Part shown: positions 8,376 through 15,346 of the stretch, piece after piece
How the letters are laid out: the number at the start of each line of letters is the position of its first letter
How positions within the stretch are numbered: the stretch's first letter is position 1
From: Acidobacteriota bacterium
Lineage (GTDB): Bacteria; Acidobacteriota; Blastocatellia; Pyrinomonadales; Pyrinomonadaceae
DNA: 64,000 nt
Assembly: GCA_019639195.1 (NCBI GenBank)
Contig: JAHBSI010000002.1
Location: 248,001-312,000, forward strand
Direction of reading: 5' to 3'
Notes under the pieces: model-generated
What the model was told of the DNA's origin: nothing
What the model saw: the letters and a program-made list of their open reading frames with translations, nothing else
Database searches by the model: none
Program-made: the position numbers and the translations under genes

Positions 8376-9341
8376 TTGAACAAATCTGATGTGATCCGTG
8401 CCTGGGGAAAGATCCTCACCGGCCGCCATCCAAATCTTTCGATCGAGATCACCCGCGAATGTCCTCTTCGGTGTCCCGGCTGTTACGCCTACGAGCCGGA
8501 GCATCTGAATGGAGCGGGACAACTGCGCGAACTAGCCGATTTCAAGAGCAACGAGCTCGTCGGAAAGGTTCTTGACCTTGTTGATCATCATAAACCACTT
8601 CACCTTTCGATCGTCGGCGGTGAGCCGTTAGTCCGATTCAAGGAGCTCAACGTCATCCTGCCGCAGCTTGCCGAAAGAGGTATTGCCGTACAGATCGTAA
8701 CGAGTGCGGTTCGCGAGATCCCGGCCGAATGGAGCTCGATCCCGGGGCTTTATATTGTGGTCTCGATCGATGGGCTGCAGCCCGAACACGATGCTCGGCG
8801 CAAGCCGGCGACCTATGAGCGGATCCTCCGCAATATTGCTGGACACTCAATTATCGTCCACTGCACCGTAACCTCACAGACAGCGAAGCGCGCAGGCTAT
8901 TACGAGGAGTTTCTTGACTTCTGGTCTTCCCGGAAAGAGGTTAGGCAGATATGGATGAGTATCTTTACGCCGCAGCTGGGTGCGGATGATGAAGAGATCC
9001 TTTCGCCCGAAGTTCGCGAAGATCTGATCACCAATCTGACCAGCCTCCGTGAGCGATTTCCGAAGCTCTTGTTCCCTGACCGCCTTGCGAATGGTTATCG
9101 GGAGCCCCCGGCATCGCCCAAGGAATGTATATTCTCAAGAACCACACTGAACTATACCGCGGACCTTAAGAGCAAGGTGACGCCTTGTCAGTTTGGTGGA
9201 ACACCGGACTGTTCCCAGTGCGGATGTATGGCTTCGAGCGGTTTGGCCGCAGTTGGAAACTATAAACTGCTCAACATTCTTCCCGTTCGTTCGGTCTTTA
9301 ATCTATCCGATAGAATCGGAAAGGCGATCTCTCGCGGGTGA
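8376..9341 (+). CDS. Radical SAM protein with C-terminal cysteine cluster
   Basis: A 321-residue radical SAM enzyme. The [4Fe-4S]-SAM motif is CPLRCPGC at residues 29-36 (C29, C33, C36), followed by VGGEP at 80-84 and VSIDGL near 131. C-terminal cysteines 251, 271, 279, 282 and 284 (CQFGGTPDCSQCGC) look like a SPASM/Twitch-type auxiliary cluster site. The start is TTG at 8376, 5 bp after AGCGAGG, and an in-frame GTG follows at 8391. Substrate and product are unknown. No peptide precursor is visible next to it. It lies alone on the plus strand between the two minus-strand korAB genes. Confidence 0.82.
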   Translation: MNKSDVIRAWGKILTGRHPNLSIEITRECPLRCPGCYAYEPEHLNGAGQLRELADFKSNELVGKVLDLVDHHKPLHLSIVGGEPLVRFKELNVILPQLAERGIAVQIVTSAVREIPAEWSSIPGLYIVVSIDGLQPEHDARRKPATYERILRNIAGHSIIVHCTVTSQTAKRAGYYEEFLDFWSSRKEVRQIWMSIFTPQLGADDEEILSPEVREDLITNLTSLRERFPKLLFPDRLANGYREPPASPKECIFSRTTLNYTADLKSKVTPCQFGGTPDCSQCGCMASSGLAAVGNYKLLNILPVRSVFNLSDRIGKAISRG

Positions 9342-9396
9342 AGGGCAAGAGGCGGCATCCTCAGTTCCTAAGAATGCGAAAAGCGGTGCCTAACCT

Positions 9397-11295
9397 CTAT
9401 ACAAAATTCGCCTTTATTTGCCGATAAATATTATCCGCCGTTATTGGCGTACCGTCGTAATTTAGAACGGATATAAGCTTCTTTGGGTCGGTGCCGAGTT
9501 CGATCAGCATTAGGCTGCGAAATTGAGCGTCGCGATTCTGTTCGATCACGAAGATGCGTTCGTGCGCATCAACGAATTCGCAAAACGCCCGACCAAATGG
9601 AAATGCACGCGGACGCATTGCGTCCAAGCGAATTCCATCAGCGTCAAACATCTCCATCGCCTCCATTGCTGAGTAACTTGAGGTGCCAAAGTAGATGATC
9701 GCGTCTTTTGCGGATCTACTGACTTCAGAGGTGCCGACCGTCTGGCCGGCGGCAATGAACTCAGGCGATGGCACAAGTTCTTTGGCAGTTTCGAATTTTA
9801 GTGCGAGCCGGTCAACGTTACGCTTGTACGCGTCGCCGTCTTCCGTATAAATCGCATACTCATCTCTAGACGAACCGCGAGTGGTAAATGCTCCACGCGT
9901 GACGTGTGTTCCGGGAATCGTACGAAACGGGATGCCGTCGCCATCTATGTCCAGGTAACGCCCAAATCGGCCTTTGTATGCCGCAAGTTCTGCGGTATCG
10001 ACAGGATCGACCGCATTCCCATTGCCACTGGTAGTGGATCCCTTCCCATAGATCACATCCAACTGAGCAGGGGACAGGACCTTCCCGCGATCATATTCGC
10101 GGGAATCATCCCAAGTGAGCTCTTCAGTGATGTGGTCGTTCATCCCAAGGTCTAGATCGGTCACAACTATCACCGGCGTTTGGAGACGCTCGGTCAGATC
10201 GAATGCTTGCGCGGTCATCTCAAAGCACTCTTTCGGAGTTGCCGGGAGCAGTAGCGGATGCTTTGTGTCACCGTGGGACGCGTAGGCCGTCGAAAGCAGG
10301 TCGGATTGCTGCGTTCGTGTGGGCATTCCGGTCGAAGGGCCGGTCCTTTGGACATCGATGAGGACGGCCGGGATCTCAGCAAAATAACCGAGCCCAAGGA
10401 ACTCGCTCATTAGTGACACACCCGGACCGCTCGTGGCAGTAAACGAACGAGCACCATTCCACGAAGCACCCATAACCATGCCGATCGCCGCAAGTTCATC
10501 CTCGGCCTGAACGATCACGTAGTTGTTCCTACCGGATTCCTCATCGACACGATACTTTGCAGCATATTTTGCGAATGCATCAACGACCGAAGTGGAAGGG
10601 GTTATTGGATACCATGCTGCAACGGTCGCACCTGCGTATATCGCACCAAGTGCGCAGGCTGAATTGCCGCTGTATAAGATCTTTCCTTTAAGCAGATCCC
10701 TGCGCTCGACCCTAAGAGAAAACTCATCAAGATCGAGGTTGTCGGCCGCCCACTTCTCGCCGATCCGCAGTGCTTTGATATTGGGTTCTATCAGTCGTTC
10801 CTTCCCTCGAAACTGCTCTCCAATGAGCTGCTCGATCACTGAGAATTCGATCTTGAACAAAGTGACCAACGTTCCGATGTAGATAATGTTCTTGAAAAGC
10901 TGTCTCTGACGAGCATCCGTAAACTCGGCGTTTGCGAGCTCCATCAAAGGGATCGCGATCAGGTTAATGTCATCGCGTTCATAACCCGGCTGCAGGGGCT
11001 TAGAGCTGTCATAAAGAAAGTATCCGCCGGCGGCCACGGAAGTGTAGTCCTTCTTCATCGACTGCGGATTCACCGCGACCACAAGATCGACACCATCCCG
11101 TCTCCCCAAATGCCCTTGCTCCGAAACCCGAACCTCATACCACGTCGGCAAGCCCTGTATGTTCGACGGGAAAATATTCTTTGGCGTTACCGGAACTCCC
11201 GACCGGAAAACGGCCTTTGTAAAGAGTGCATTCGCACTGGCGGATCCTGTGCCGTTAACATTCGCAAAGCGAATCACAAAGTCGTTGATCTTCAT
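9397..11295 (-). CDS. korA: 2-oxoacid:ferredoxin oxidoreductase, fused gamma-alpha subunit
   Basis: A 632-residue subunit. Residues 1-190 are the gamma domain (FANVNGTGSASANALFTKAV, then NIQGLPTWYEVRVSE), which binds CoA-side elements. Residues about 205-632 are the pyrimidine-binding alpha domain, with ALGAIYAGATVAAWYPITPSTSV, EDELAAIGMVMGASWNGARSFTATSGPG and the GMPTRTQQSDL loop typical of the 2-oxoglutarate branch. It completes the beta subunit encoded at 5693-6745. The two genes are in the same orientation but are 2.6 kb apart, which is unusual because korA and korB normally abut. The start has no strong ribosome site. Confidence 0.9.
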   Translation of the reverse strand: MKINDFVIRFANVNGTGSASANALFTKAVFRSGVPVTPKNIFPSNIQGLPTWYEVRVSEQGHLGRRDGVDLVVAVNPQSMKKDYTSVAAGGYFLYDSSKPLQPGYERDDINLIAIPLMELANAEFTDARQRQLFKNIIYIGTLVTLFKIEFSVIEQLIGEQFRGKERLIEPNIKALRIGEKWAADNLDLDEFSLRVERRDLLKGKILYSGNSACALGAIYAGATVAAWYPITPSTSVVDAFAKYAAKYRVDEESGRNNYVIVQAEDELAAIGMVMGASWNGARSFTATSGPGVSLMSEFLGLGYFAEIPAVLIDVQRTGPSTGMPTRTQQSDLLSTAYASHGDTKHPLLLPATPKECFEMTAQAFDLTERLQTPVIVVTDLDLGMNDHITEELTWDDSREYDRGKVLSPAQLDVIYGKGSTTSGNGNAVDPVDTAELAAYKGRFGRYLDIDGDGIPFRTIPGTHVTRGAFTTRGSSRDEYAIYTEDGDAYKRNVDRLALKFETAKELVPSPEFIAAGQTVGTSEVSRSAKDAIIYFGTSSYSAMEAMEMFDADGIRLDAMRPRAFPFGRAFCEFVDAHERIFVIEQNRDAQFRSLMLIELGTDPKKLISVLNYDGTPITADNIYRQIKANFV

Positions 11296-11463
11296 ACGTT
11301 AGCGTCGAAACAACCCGGAAAGCGGTTGGCACCCGGTGTGGGCGTACTCTCGGAGCCTGCATTAACTTGGCGGCGAGTTCCGAACCGATTTTAGGAAGTT
11401 TTTGAGTAAAAATAAAGGTAGTTGGTGCCGAACGAAAGATTATTTACTAAAAAGACCTTCTTT

Positions 11464-11477
11464 ATGATTCAAATCAT
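11464..11477 (+). promoter_or_regulatory. FNR/DNR-like box upstream of the RIC gene
   Basis: ATGAT-TCAA-ATCAT, a perfect 5-bp inverted repeat with 4-nt spacer. The core TGAT-N4-ATCA equals that of the FNR/DNR/NnrR consensus TTGAT-N4-ATCAA. It is 155 bp before the RIC start codon in the 336-bp divergent gap with korA. A class II promoter would start at about 11512. The -10 there is poor (AAGATT at 11501). Two sister sites with the same outer A/T are at 18839 and 19671. Confidence 0.6.
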
Positions 11478-11631
11478 ATTGACAGGGTGTCAGATTTGGA
11501 AAGATTCAAGTATCGGAGCGGGTATTCTGCGGAGGAAGCGATACCCGTTCTCGGCCAAAGAAGGCAGCTTGAACATAATCTCTTTTGAGCCGGCAGTTGC
11601 TAAGTCCGGCGATCTTTTTGAGGAACTTATC

Positions 11632-12498
11632 ATGGAGCTTGATGTAACACGAACCGTCGCTGACTACGCCGTCGCGTACCCGCCGTCTAAGCGAGTTTTC
11701 GAAAGACTTGGCATTGACTACTGCTGCGGCGGCCAGAAGTCGATCACGGAGGCCTGTGCTTCGAAAGGAGTGGCATTGGAAGATCTCGCCGCACTGCTCG
11801 ATGTCGAAGCGACAAAGCCGCAGAACGCAGATACCGTAGAGCTTGATTTTGCTACGATGTCGCTCGCGGCTCTGTCAGATCATATTGTCCGCTGTCATCA
11901 CAACTTTACGAGAGACGAGGATGCACGTATCGTCGCTCTGGTAAACAAGGTTTGCAGCGTCCACGGACAGAACCATCCGGAATTGTTTGAAGTACAAAGG
12001 ATCTTTGCTGAGCTAAAGAGCGAACTCGAGACCCATATGCTCAGAGAAGAGCGAATGCTCTTCCCTTACATCTCGCTAATGGAGAGTTCGTTCAACTTTG
12101 GGATGCCACGACCTCCCGCACCGTTTGGCTCTACGCGCAATCCGATCGCCGTCATGGTCAGCGACCATGACAAAGCAGCGGAAATGCTGAATGAGATCCG
12201 TCACTTAACAAACGACCTTACGGTTCCGCCGGACGCATGCGTTACCTACAAAACGCTTTTCTCTGCACTCGAAGGCCTCGAGAAAGACCTTCACCAGCAC
12301 ATCCATCTTGAAAACAACATTCTTTTCCCGAAAGCGATCGAGATGGAAGACAGCGGAACTGTTTCGGATGCCCGAGTTCTCCAAGAACAGGCTTGCGGCG
12401 TCCACGAGCATGGCCATGCTCACTCCCACGATCATGCGCATGGCCATGCTCGGGTCTTTGCTCAACCACATTCCTGCGGATGCGGATGTGAGCACTAA
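11632..12498 (+). CDS. RIC-type iron-sulfur cluster repair di-iron protein (ScdA/YtfE family)
   Basis: A hemerythrin-like di-iron protein that repairs Fe-S clusters damaged by NO or oxidative stress. The N-terminal ScdA_N domain has the GIDYCCGG motif (Cys31-Cys32). The hemerythrin part (about 85-235) has the expected His/Glu ligands in HIVRCHHNFTRDE, HGQNHPEL, ETHMLREERMLFPYI, VSDHDKAAEML and LHQHIHLENNILFPKA. The C-terminus is extended by a His-rich tail of about 30 residues ending CGCGCEH. I chose ATG 11632 (GAGGAA 6 bp before) because the longer upstream reading lacks homology. The length is 288 residues versus about 220 for E. coli YtfE. Confidence 0.9.
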   Translation: MELDVTRTVADYAVAYPPSKRVFERLGIDYCCGGQKSITEACASKGVALEDLAALLDVEATKPQNADTVELDFATMSLAALSDHIVRCHHNFTRDEDARIVALVNKVCSVHGQNHPELFEVQRIFAELKSELETHMLREERMLFPYISLMESSFNFGMPRPPAPFGSTRNPIAVMVSDHDKAAEMLNEIRHLTNDLTVPPDACVTYKTLFSALEGLEKDLHQHIHLENNILFPKAIEMEDSGTVSDARVLQEQACGVHEHGHAHSHDHAHGHARVFAQPHSCGCGCEH

Positions 12499-12532
12499 GT
12501 CTTACCGATCTCCCCTCTGCCAATGAAGCCTT

Positions 12533-12577
12533 GGCGTCTTTCCTCCTTCTCCACGGAGCGAAAGACGCCTTTTTTTA
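12533..12577 (+). terminator. Rho-independent terminator after the RIC gene
   Basis: GGCGTCTTTC (12533-12542) and GAAAGACGCC (12560-12569) form a perfect 10-bp stem with a 17-nt loop, followed by eight T. It separates RIC from the convergent anion channel gene. Confidence 0.88.
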
Positions 12578-12596
12578 TAGGTCGCAGTTTAGATAT

Positions 12597-13688
12597 CTAT
12601 TGATCTCGCGTCACGGAAACAGCTTGGACAAGTGTATAAGCAAGCCCGAGGAAGGCGATCGTCCAGGCAGCGAGGGCCAGATAGACAAATACCTGCGGGA
12701 TAAGCATCAAAGAGGGAAAATCCAGAGCCTTAGACAATTGGAACGTGCACACCGTGTACATCCCAAGCGGAAACACCATGCTCCAGTACTGCGGGTCATA
12801 CCTGATCGGCAGTTTTTTGACAAAATGCCGCCATAGCCCAAGGATGACCAGCAAGGGCACCCACCAGCTGCCTGCAGCCCAAAAGAAGAGTGTAAAACCT
12901 TTGAGGAACGGTACGAGTTCCTTGATCAGATGAAACTCGTCTGCCGCAAGGATAAGCCGCGAGGCGGCGAGGGTGGTTATCGCGACCGCCCCCATATTGA
13001 TCCAATACGGCGGACCCAGATTCTCACGAGTGATCTCCAGGAATGTGAACCGATAGAAGATCAGCGTGATAAGGATCAGATAGAGCATGCAGCCCGTAAA
13101 GAACATACATAGCGTAAAGAAAAGGAACTCGTGGCTGAAAGTTCGATAGTGAACGGCAAGCAACGTCCCCAACACGGATACTGATTGTGTCGAAACTGTC
13201 GCGATCAGCCATGTGCCGCTAATGCCCTTCTCTAAGGGAGGTTTGCCTTCGCGGATGGTCATTGCTGTAAAAAATGAATAGACAATGATGATCCACAGCA
13301 CCAGGCCGGCGATCCACAAATAGACTGCGGGAGCAAAAGTATCAGCGACCAGGATCAATTGGCTGCCAAGGACACAGCATCCCGCAACAACCGTCAAAAA
13401 GCCCGGTCCCCTAAGGTGGTCGATCAGGTCCTTCTGAATCCGGTCAAAGTAGAAGATAAGCCTTGTAACAAAGAGTGCCGACAGAATGGTGAAGGTTGCG
13501 ATATTGATGTAGATAAGCCCCCACGCGATGCCAGGAAAGCCCATTAGATTCGCGGCGATCGAGGTGATGCCGGTTGCCATCACCATCGAAAAATATCCTG
13601 GGAAAAGGTCGGCCGCGGCGCGCATAAAGCGACCGCGGCGGGGAGCGGAAGCGGATCGATCAGAAGTCTCGGGGTTGGTTGTCGTCAC
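12597..13688 (-). CDS. TDT / SLAC1-type anion channel or exporter (TehA family)
   Basis: A 363-residue membrane protein with about ten hydrophobic segments. The first helix reads FPGYFSMVMATGITSIAANLMG, the signature of the tellurite-resistance/dicarboxylate transporter (TDT, voltage-dependent anion channel) family, which moves small anions such as nitrate, chloride, sulfite or dicarboxylates. The long charged N-terminus is followed by FMRAAADLFPGYFS. It is the last gene of the operon beginning with the cytochrome b-like protein, and its start overlaps the DUF3565 gene by 29 bp. The context with a nitrate-reductase-like enzyme suggests nitrate or nitrite movement (inference). Confidence 0.85.
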   Translation of the reverse strand: MTTTNPETSDRSASAPRRGRFMRAAADLFPGYFSMVMATGITSIAANLMGFPGIAWGLIYINIATFTILSALFVTRLIFYFDRIQKDLIDHLRGPGFLTVVAGCCVLGSQLILVADTFAPAVYLWIAGLVLWIIIVYSFFTAMTIREGKPPLEKGISGTWLIATVSTQSVSVLGTLLAVHYRTFSHEFLFFTLCMFFTGCMLYLILITLIFYRFTFLEITRENLGPPYWINMGAVAITTLAASRLILAADEFHLIKELVPFLKGFTLFFWAAGSWWVPLLVILGLWRHFVKKLPIRYDPQYWSMVFPLGMYTVCTFQLSKALDFPSLMLIPQVFVYLALAAWTIAFLGLAYTLVQAVSVTRDQ

Positions 13689-13863
13689 ACTTTCTACAGT
13701 TTAACTCCTGGCCGATCCGTGATGAGCGGCCTTCGGTTGTCAAGACCCATTCGCGAACGCGAAGTGGTGGATCGTGTCTTACGTGCTGATAATGGCCACA
13801 ATCAAGCTTCGCCATCCAGTGTCCTTCGTCGTCAAGTTCAAAGCCGTTAACTCTTTGGTTCAT
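13660..13863 (-). CDS. DUF3565 family protein
   Basis: A 67-residue soluble protein from the ATG at 13863 (MNQRVNGFELDDEGHW). The pattern DCGHYQHVRHDPPLRVREWVLTTEGRSSRIGQELNCRKC is that of DUF3565. One His-Cys group near residue 25 and a CRKC pair near the end suggest metal binding. The gene overlaps the upstream membrane protein by 17 bp and the downstream TDT gene by 29 bp, so it is part of the operon. The function of the family is not established. A longer reading to 13926 is possible but adds no conserved sequence. Confidence 0.75.
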   Translation of the reverse strand: MNQRVNGFELDDEGHWMAKLDCGHYQHVRHDPPLRVREWVLTTEGRSSRIGQELNCRKCDDNQPRDF

Positions 13864-14134
13864 TGATCTGTCGTTTGGCGAGACCCACAGGTCTCCACCA
13901 GAAGTAGAGTGTGAGAGCGATAACAAAGCAGATCAAAGAAGCCAAACATAACGGCAGCAAATGATTCGTCTCATGGGCAAGGCCGGCTTCCACGGCGGCC
14001 GCAAGGACCCACATTTGTGCGATGTTGATCATCACAAGAAGAGCGAGACGTGCCTGGGCGACAGAACGCCTTCCTCTTGCTGCCGGACGGTTGGGTTCGC
14101 TAAAGCCAACAGATCTTGCGGGTCTAAACTTCAT
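13847..14134 (-). CDS. Small membrane protein of the redox operon
   Basis: A 95-residue protein with a basic N-terminus and two hydrophobic helices (about residues 29-49 and 56-78), then a short basic tail, so both ends are probably cytoplasmic. I do not recognise a family. It overlaps the Rieske gene by 11 bp upstream and DUF3565 by 17 bp downstream. A role as an anchor or assembly subunit of the neighbouring redox complex is inference from position. Confidence 0.65.
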   Translation of the reverse strand: MKFRPARSVGFSEPNRPAARGRRSVAQARLALLVMINIAQMWVLAAAVEAGLAHETNHLLPLCLASLICFVIALTLYFWWRPVGLAKRQINEPKS

Positions 14135-14681
14135 TTCCGCGAACCTCCCTATTGAACGCTACGACCTTCCCGCCTCTCAGCTCGACGTCGATCTTGTCCA
14201 GCGGCCTCGGCGGCGGCCCATAAAGAACTTCGCCGGTAGCCTCACTGAATCCGCCTTCGTGACAAGGGCATTCCAGACGCTTATGCTCCTTCGAGTAATA
14301 GACCGGACAGGACAGATGCGTGCACTTCTGTCCGTACGCGCGAAAGTCGCCGCTCGACGTTCGTATGAGGATCGCCGTATCTTCGGGCCTTGGATATGAA
14401 AAATTCATTGCGGACCCCGGCGTTAGATTTTCGGCTCCCTCGATGGCCGCGGGAGTGAATACTCGTTCGCGGCTTGCATCATATGCCGATACCGCAGAGA
14501 ATCCGACCGCACCGACAAAGAATGTCCCGGATGCCAGCACAAGAAAATTACAGAATTCACGCCGCGTAACTTCGGACTCCGCATCCCTATTATAAGGAAA
14601 CTCCGCTTGATAAGAATCTGTTGCTCGCCGAACATCCAGTTCGTCCGAGACAGGGCAATTTGTTGATTCTGAACCCGCCAT
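14124..14681 (-). CDS. Rieske [2Fe-2S] protein with twin-arginine anchor
   Basis: A 185-residue QcrA-like Rieske protein. Residues 40-62 are a twin-arginine signal anchor (TRREFCNFLVLASG and a hydrophobic stretch). The cluster ligands are complete: C120 and H122 in CTHLSC, C138 and H141 in CPCH, with the C125-C140 disulfide pair. It should transfer single electrons from quinol at the outer membrane face. ATG 14681 follows AAAGGGAGAAAGT and lies 11 bp after the ferredoxin stop, which is why I reject a start 66 bp further upstream. A Rieske subunit in a NasA-like operon is unusual. Confidence 0.88.
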   Translation of the reverse strand: MAGSESTNCPVSDELDVRRATDSYQAEFPYNRDAESEVTRREFCNFLVLASGTFFVGAVGFSAVSAYDASRERVFTPAAIEGAENLTPGSAMNFSYPRPEDTAILIRTSSGDFRAYGQKCTHLSCPVYYSKEHKRLECPCHEGGFSEATGEVLYGPPPRPLDKIDVELRGGKVVAFNREVRGNEV

Positions 14682-14692
14682 ACTTTCTCCCT

Positions 14693-15346
14693 TTAAGATC
14701 TGAACTCGTTTGAGTTGTCCGTCTCGCCCATTTCGTTCTCCAGCCACGACGCTTCGTCGCCGGCCTTGGCGGAAAGATGCTCTTCAAACTCGGTGTCGCC
14801 GTCAATGTGGATCGCATCCGCCTCGTTTGTCGGCATCATCAAATACACCTTTGTTTCTACCTTTTGATTACCAAAATAGTGAATATTTACGGGCTTTGTC
14901 CGGCGAAGAGGAACAATATCCTCATACTTTCCAAAGGTGAGGGCGCCGGTCGGACAAACGCTTGCGCACATCGGCTTTAAGCCTTCTGACGATCGGTCAT
15001 AGCACATGTCGCACTTCATCTGCAGGTGCATTGCCGAATTATATTTTGGCACGCCGAACGGGCAGGCGTTCACGCAGTTTCGGCAATCAAGGCATCGAGG
15101 TTTAAGGGCGGTCATTACAACGCCATCTTCAGTTTGCTTGATCGCATCTGCCGGGCAAACCTGTGCGCACGTCGGCTCGGCGCAGTGCATACAAATAGTG
15201 GGCATTGTGGCCGTGGTCTCGCCGCGATCGAAGAAATCAACAAAGATCATTGAGTAGCCCTTGTGAGTCGAACATTCTCGACAGGCCGCAACACATGATC
15301 GACAGCCGATACACCGCTGAGGATCGACGAACATCGTTTCCTGCAT
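14693..15346 (-). CDS. Four-cluster 4Fe-4S ferredoxin subunit (DmsB/NrfC/HycB-like)
   Basis: A 217-residue electron-transfer subunit with four 4Fe-4S sites: C12-C15-C18-C22, [28 protein letters not shown], and [21 protein letters not shown]. This is the standard partner of molybdopterin oxidoreductases, linking the active subunit to a membrane quinol subunit. The last 60 residues are acidic and lack cysteines. There is no export signal. It begins directly next to the catalytic subunit (adjacent stop and start), so the two are probably translated together as a complex. Confidence 0.9.
   Translation of the reverse strand: MQETMFVDPQRCIGCRSCVAACRECSTHKGYSMIFVDFFDRGETTATMPTICMHCAEPTCAQVCPADAIKQTEDGVVMTALKPRCLDCRNCVNACPFGVPKYNSAMHLQMKCDMCYDRSSEGLKPMCASVCPTGALTFGKYEDIVPLRRTKPVNIHYFGNQKVETKVYLMMPTNEADAIHIDGDTEFEEHLSAKAGDEASWLENEMGETDNSNEFRS

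Noticed and set aside
11422..11631. 70-codon N-terminal extension of the RIC protein
   Set aside because: It would cover the FNR/DNR-like box and has no similarity to the ScdA_N domain, while ATG 11632 has a good ribosome site.
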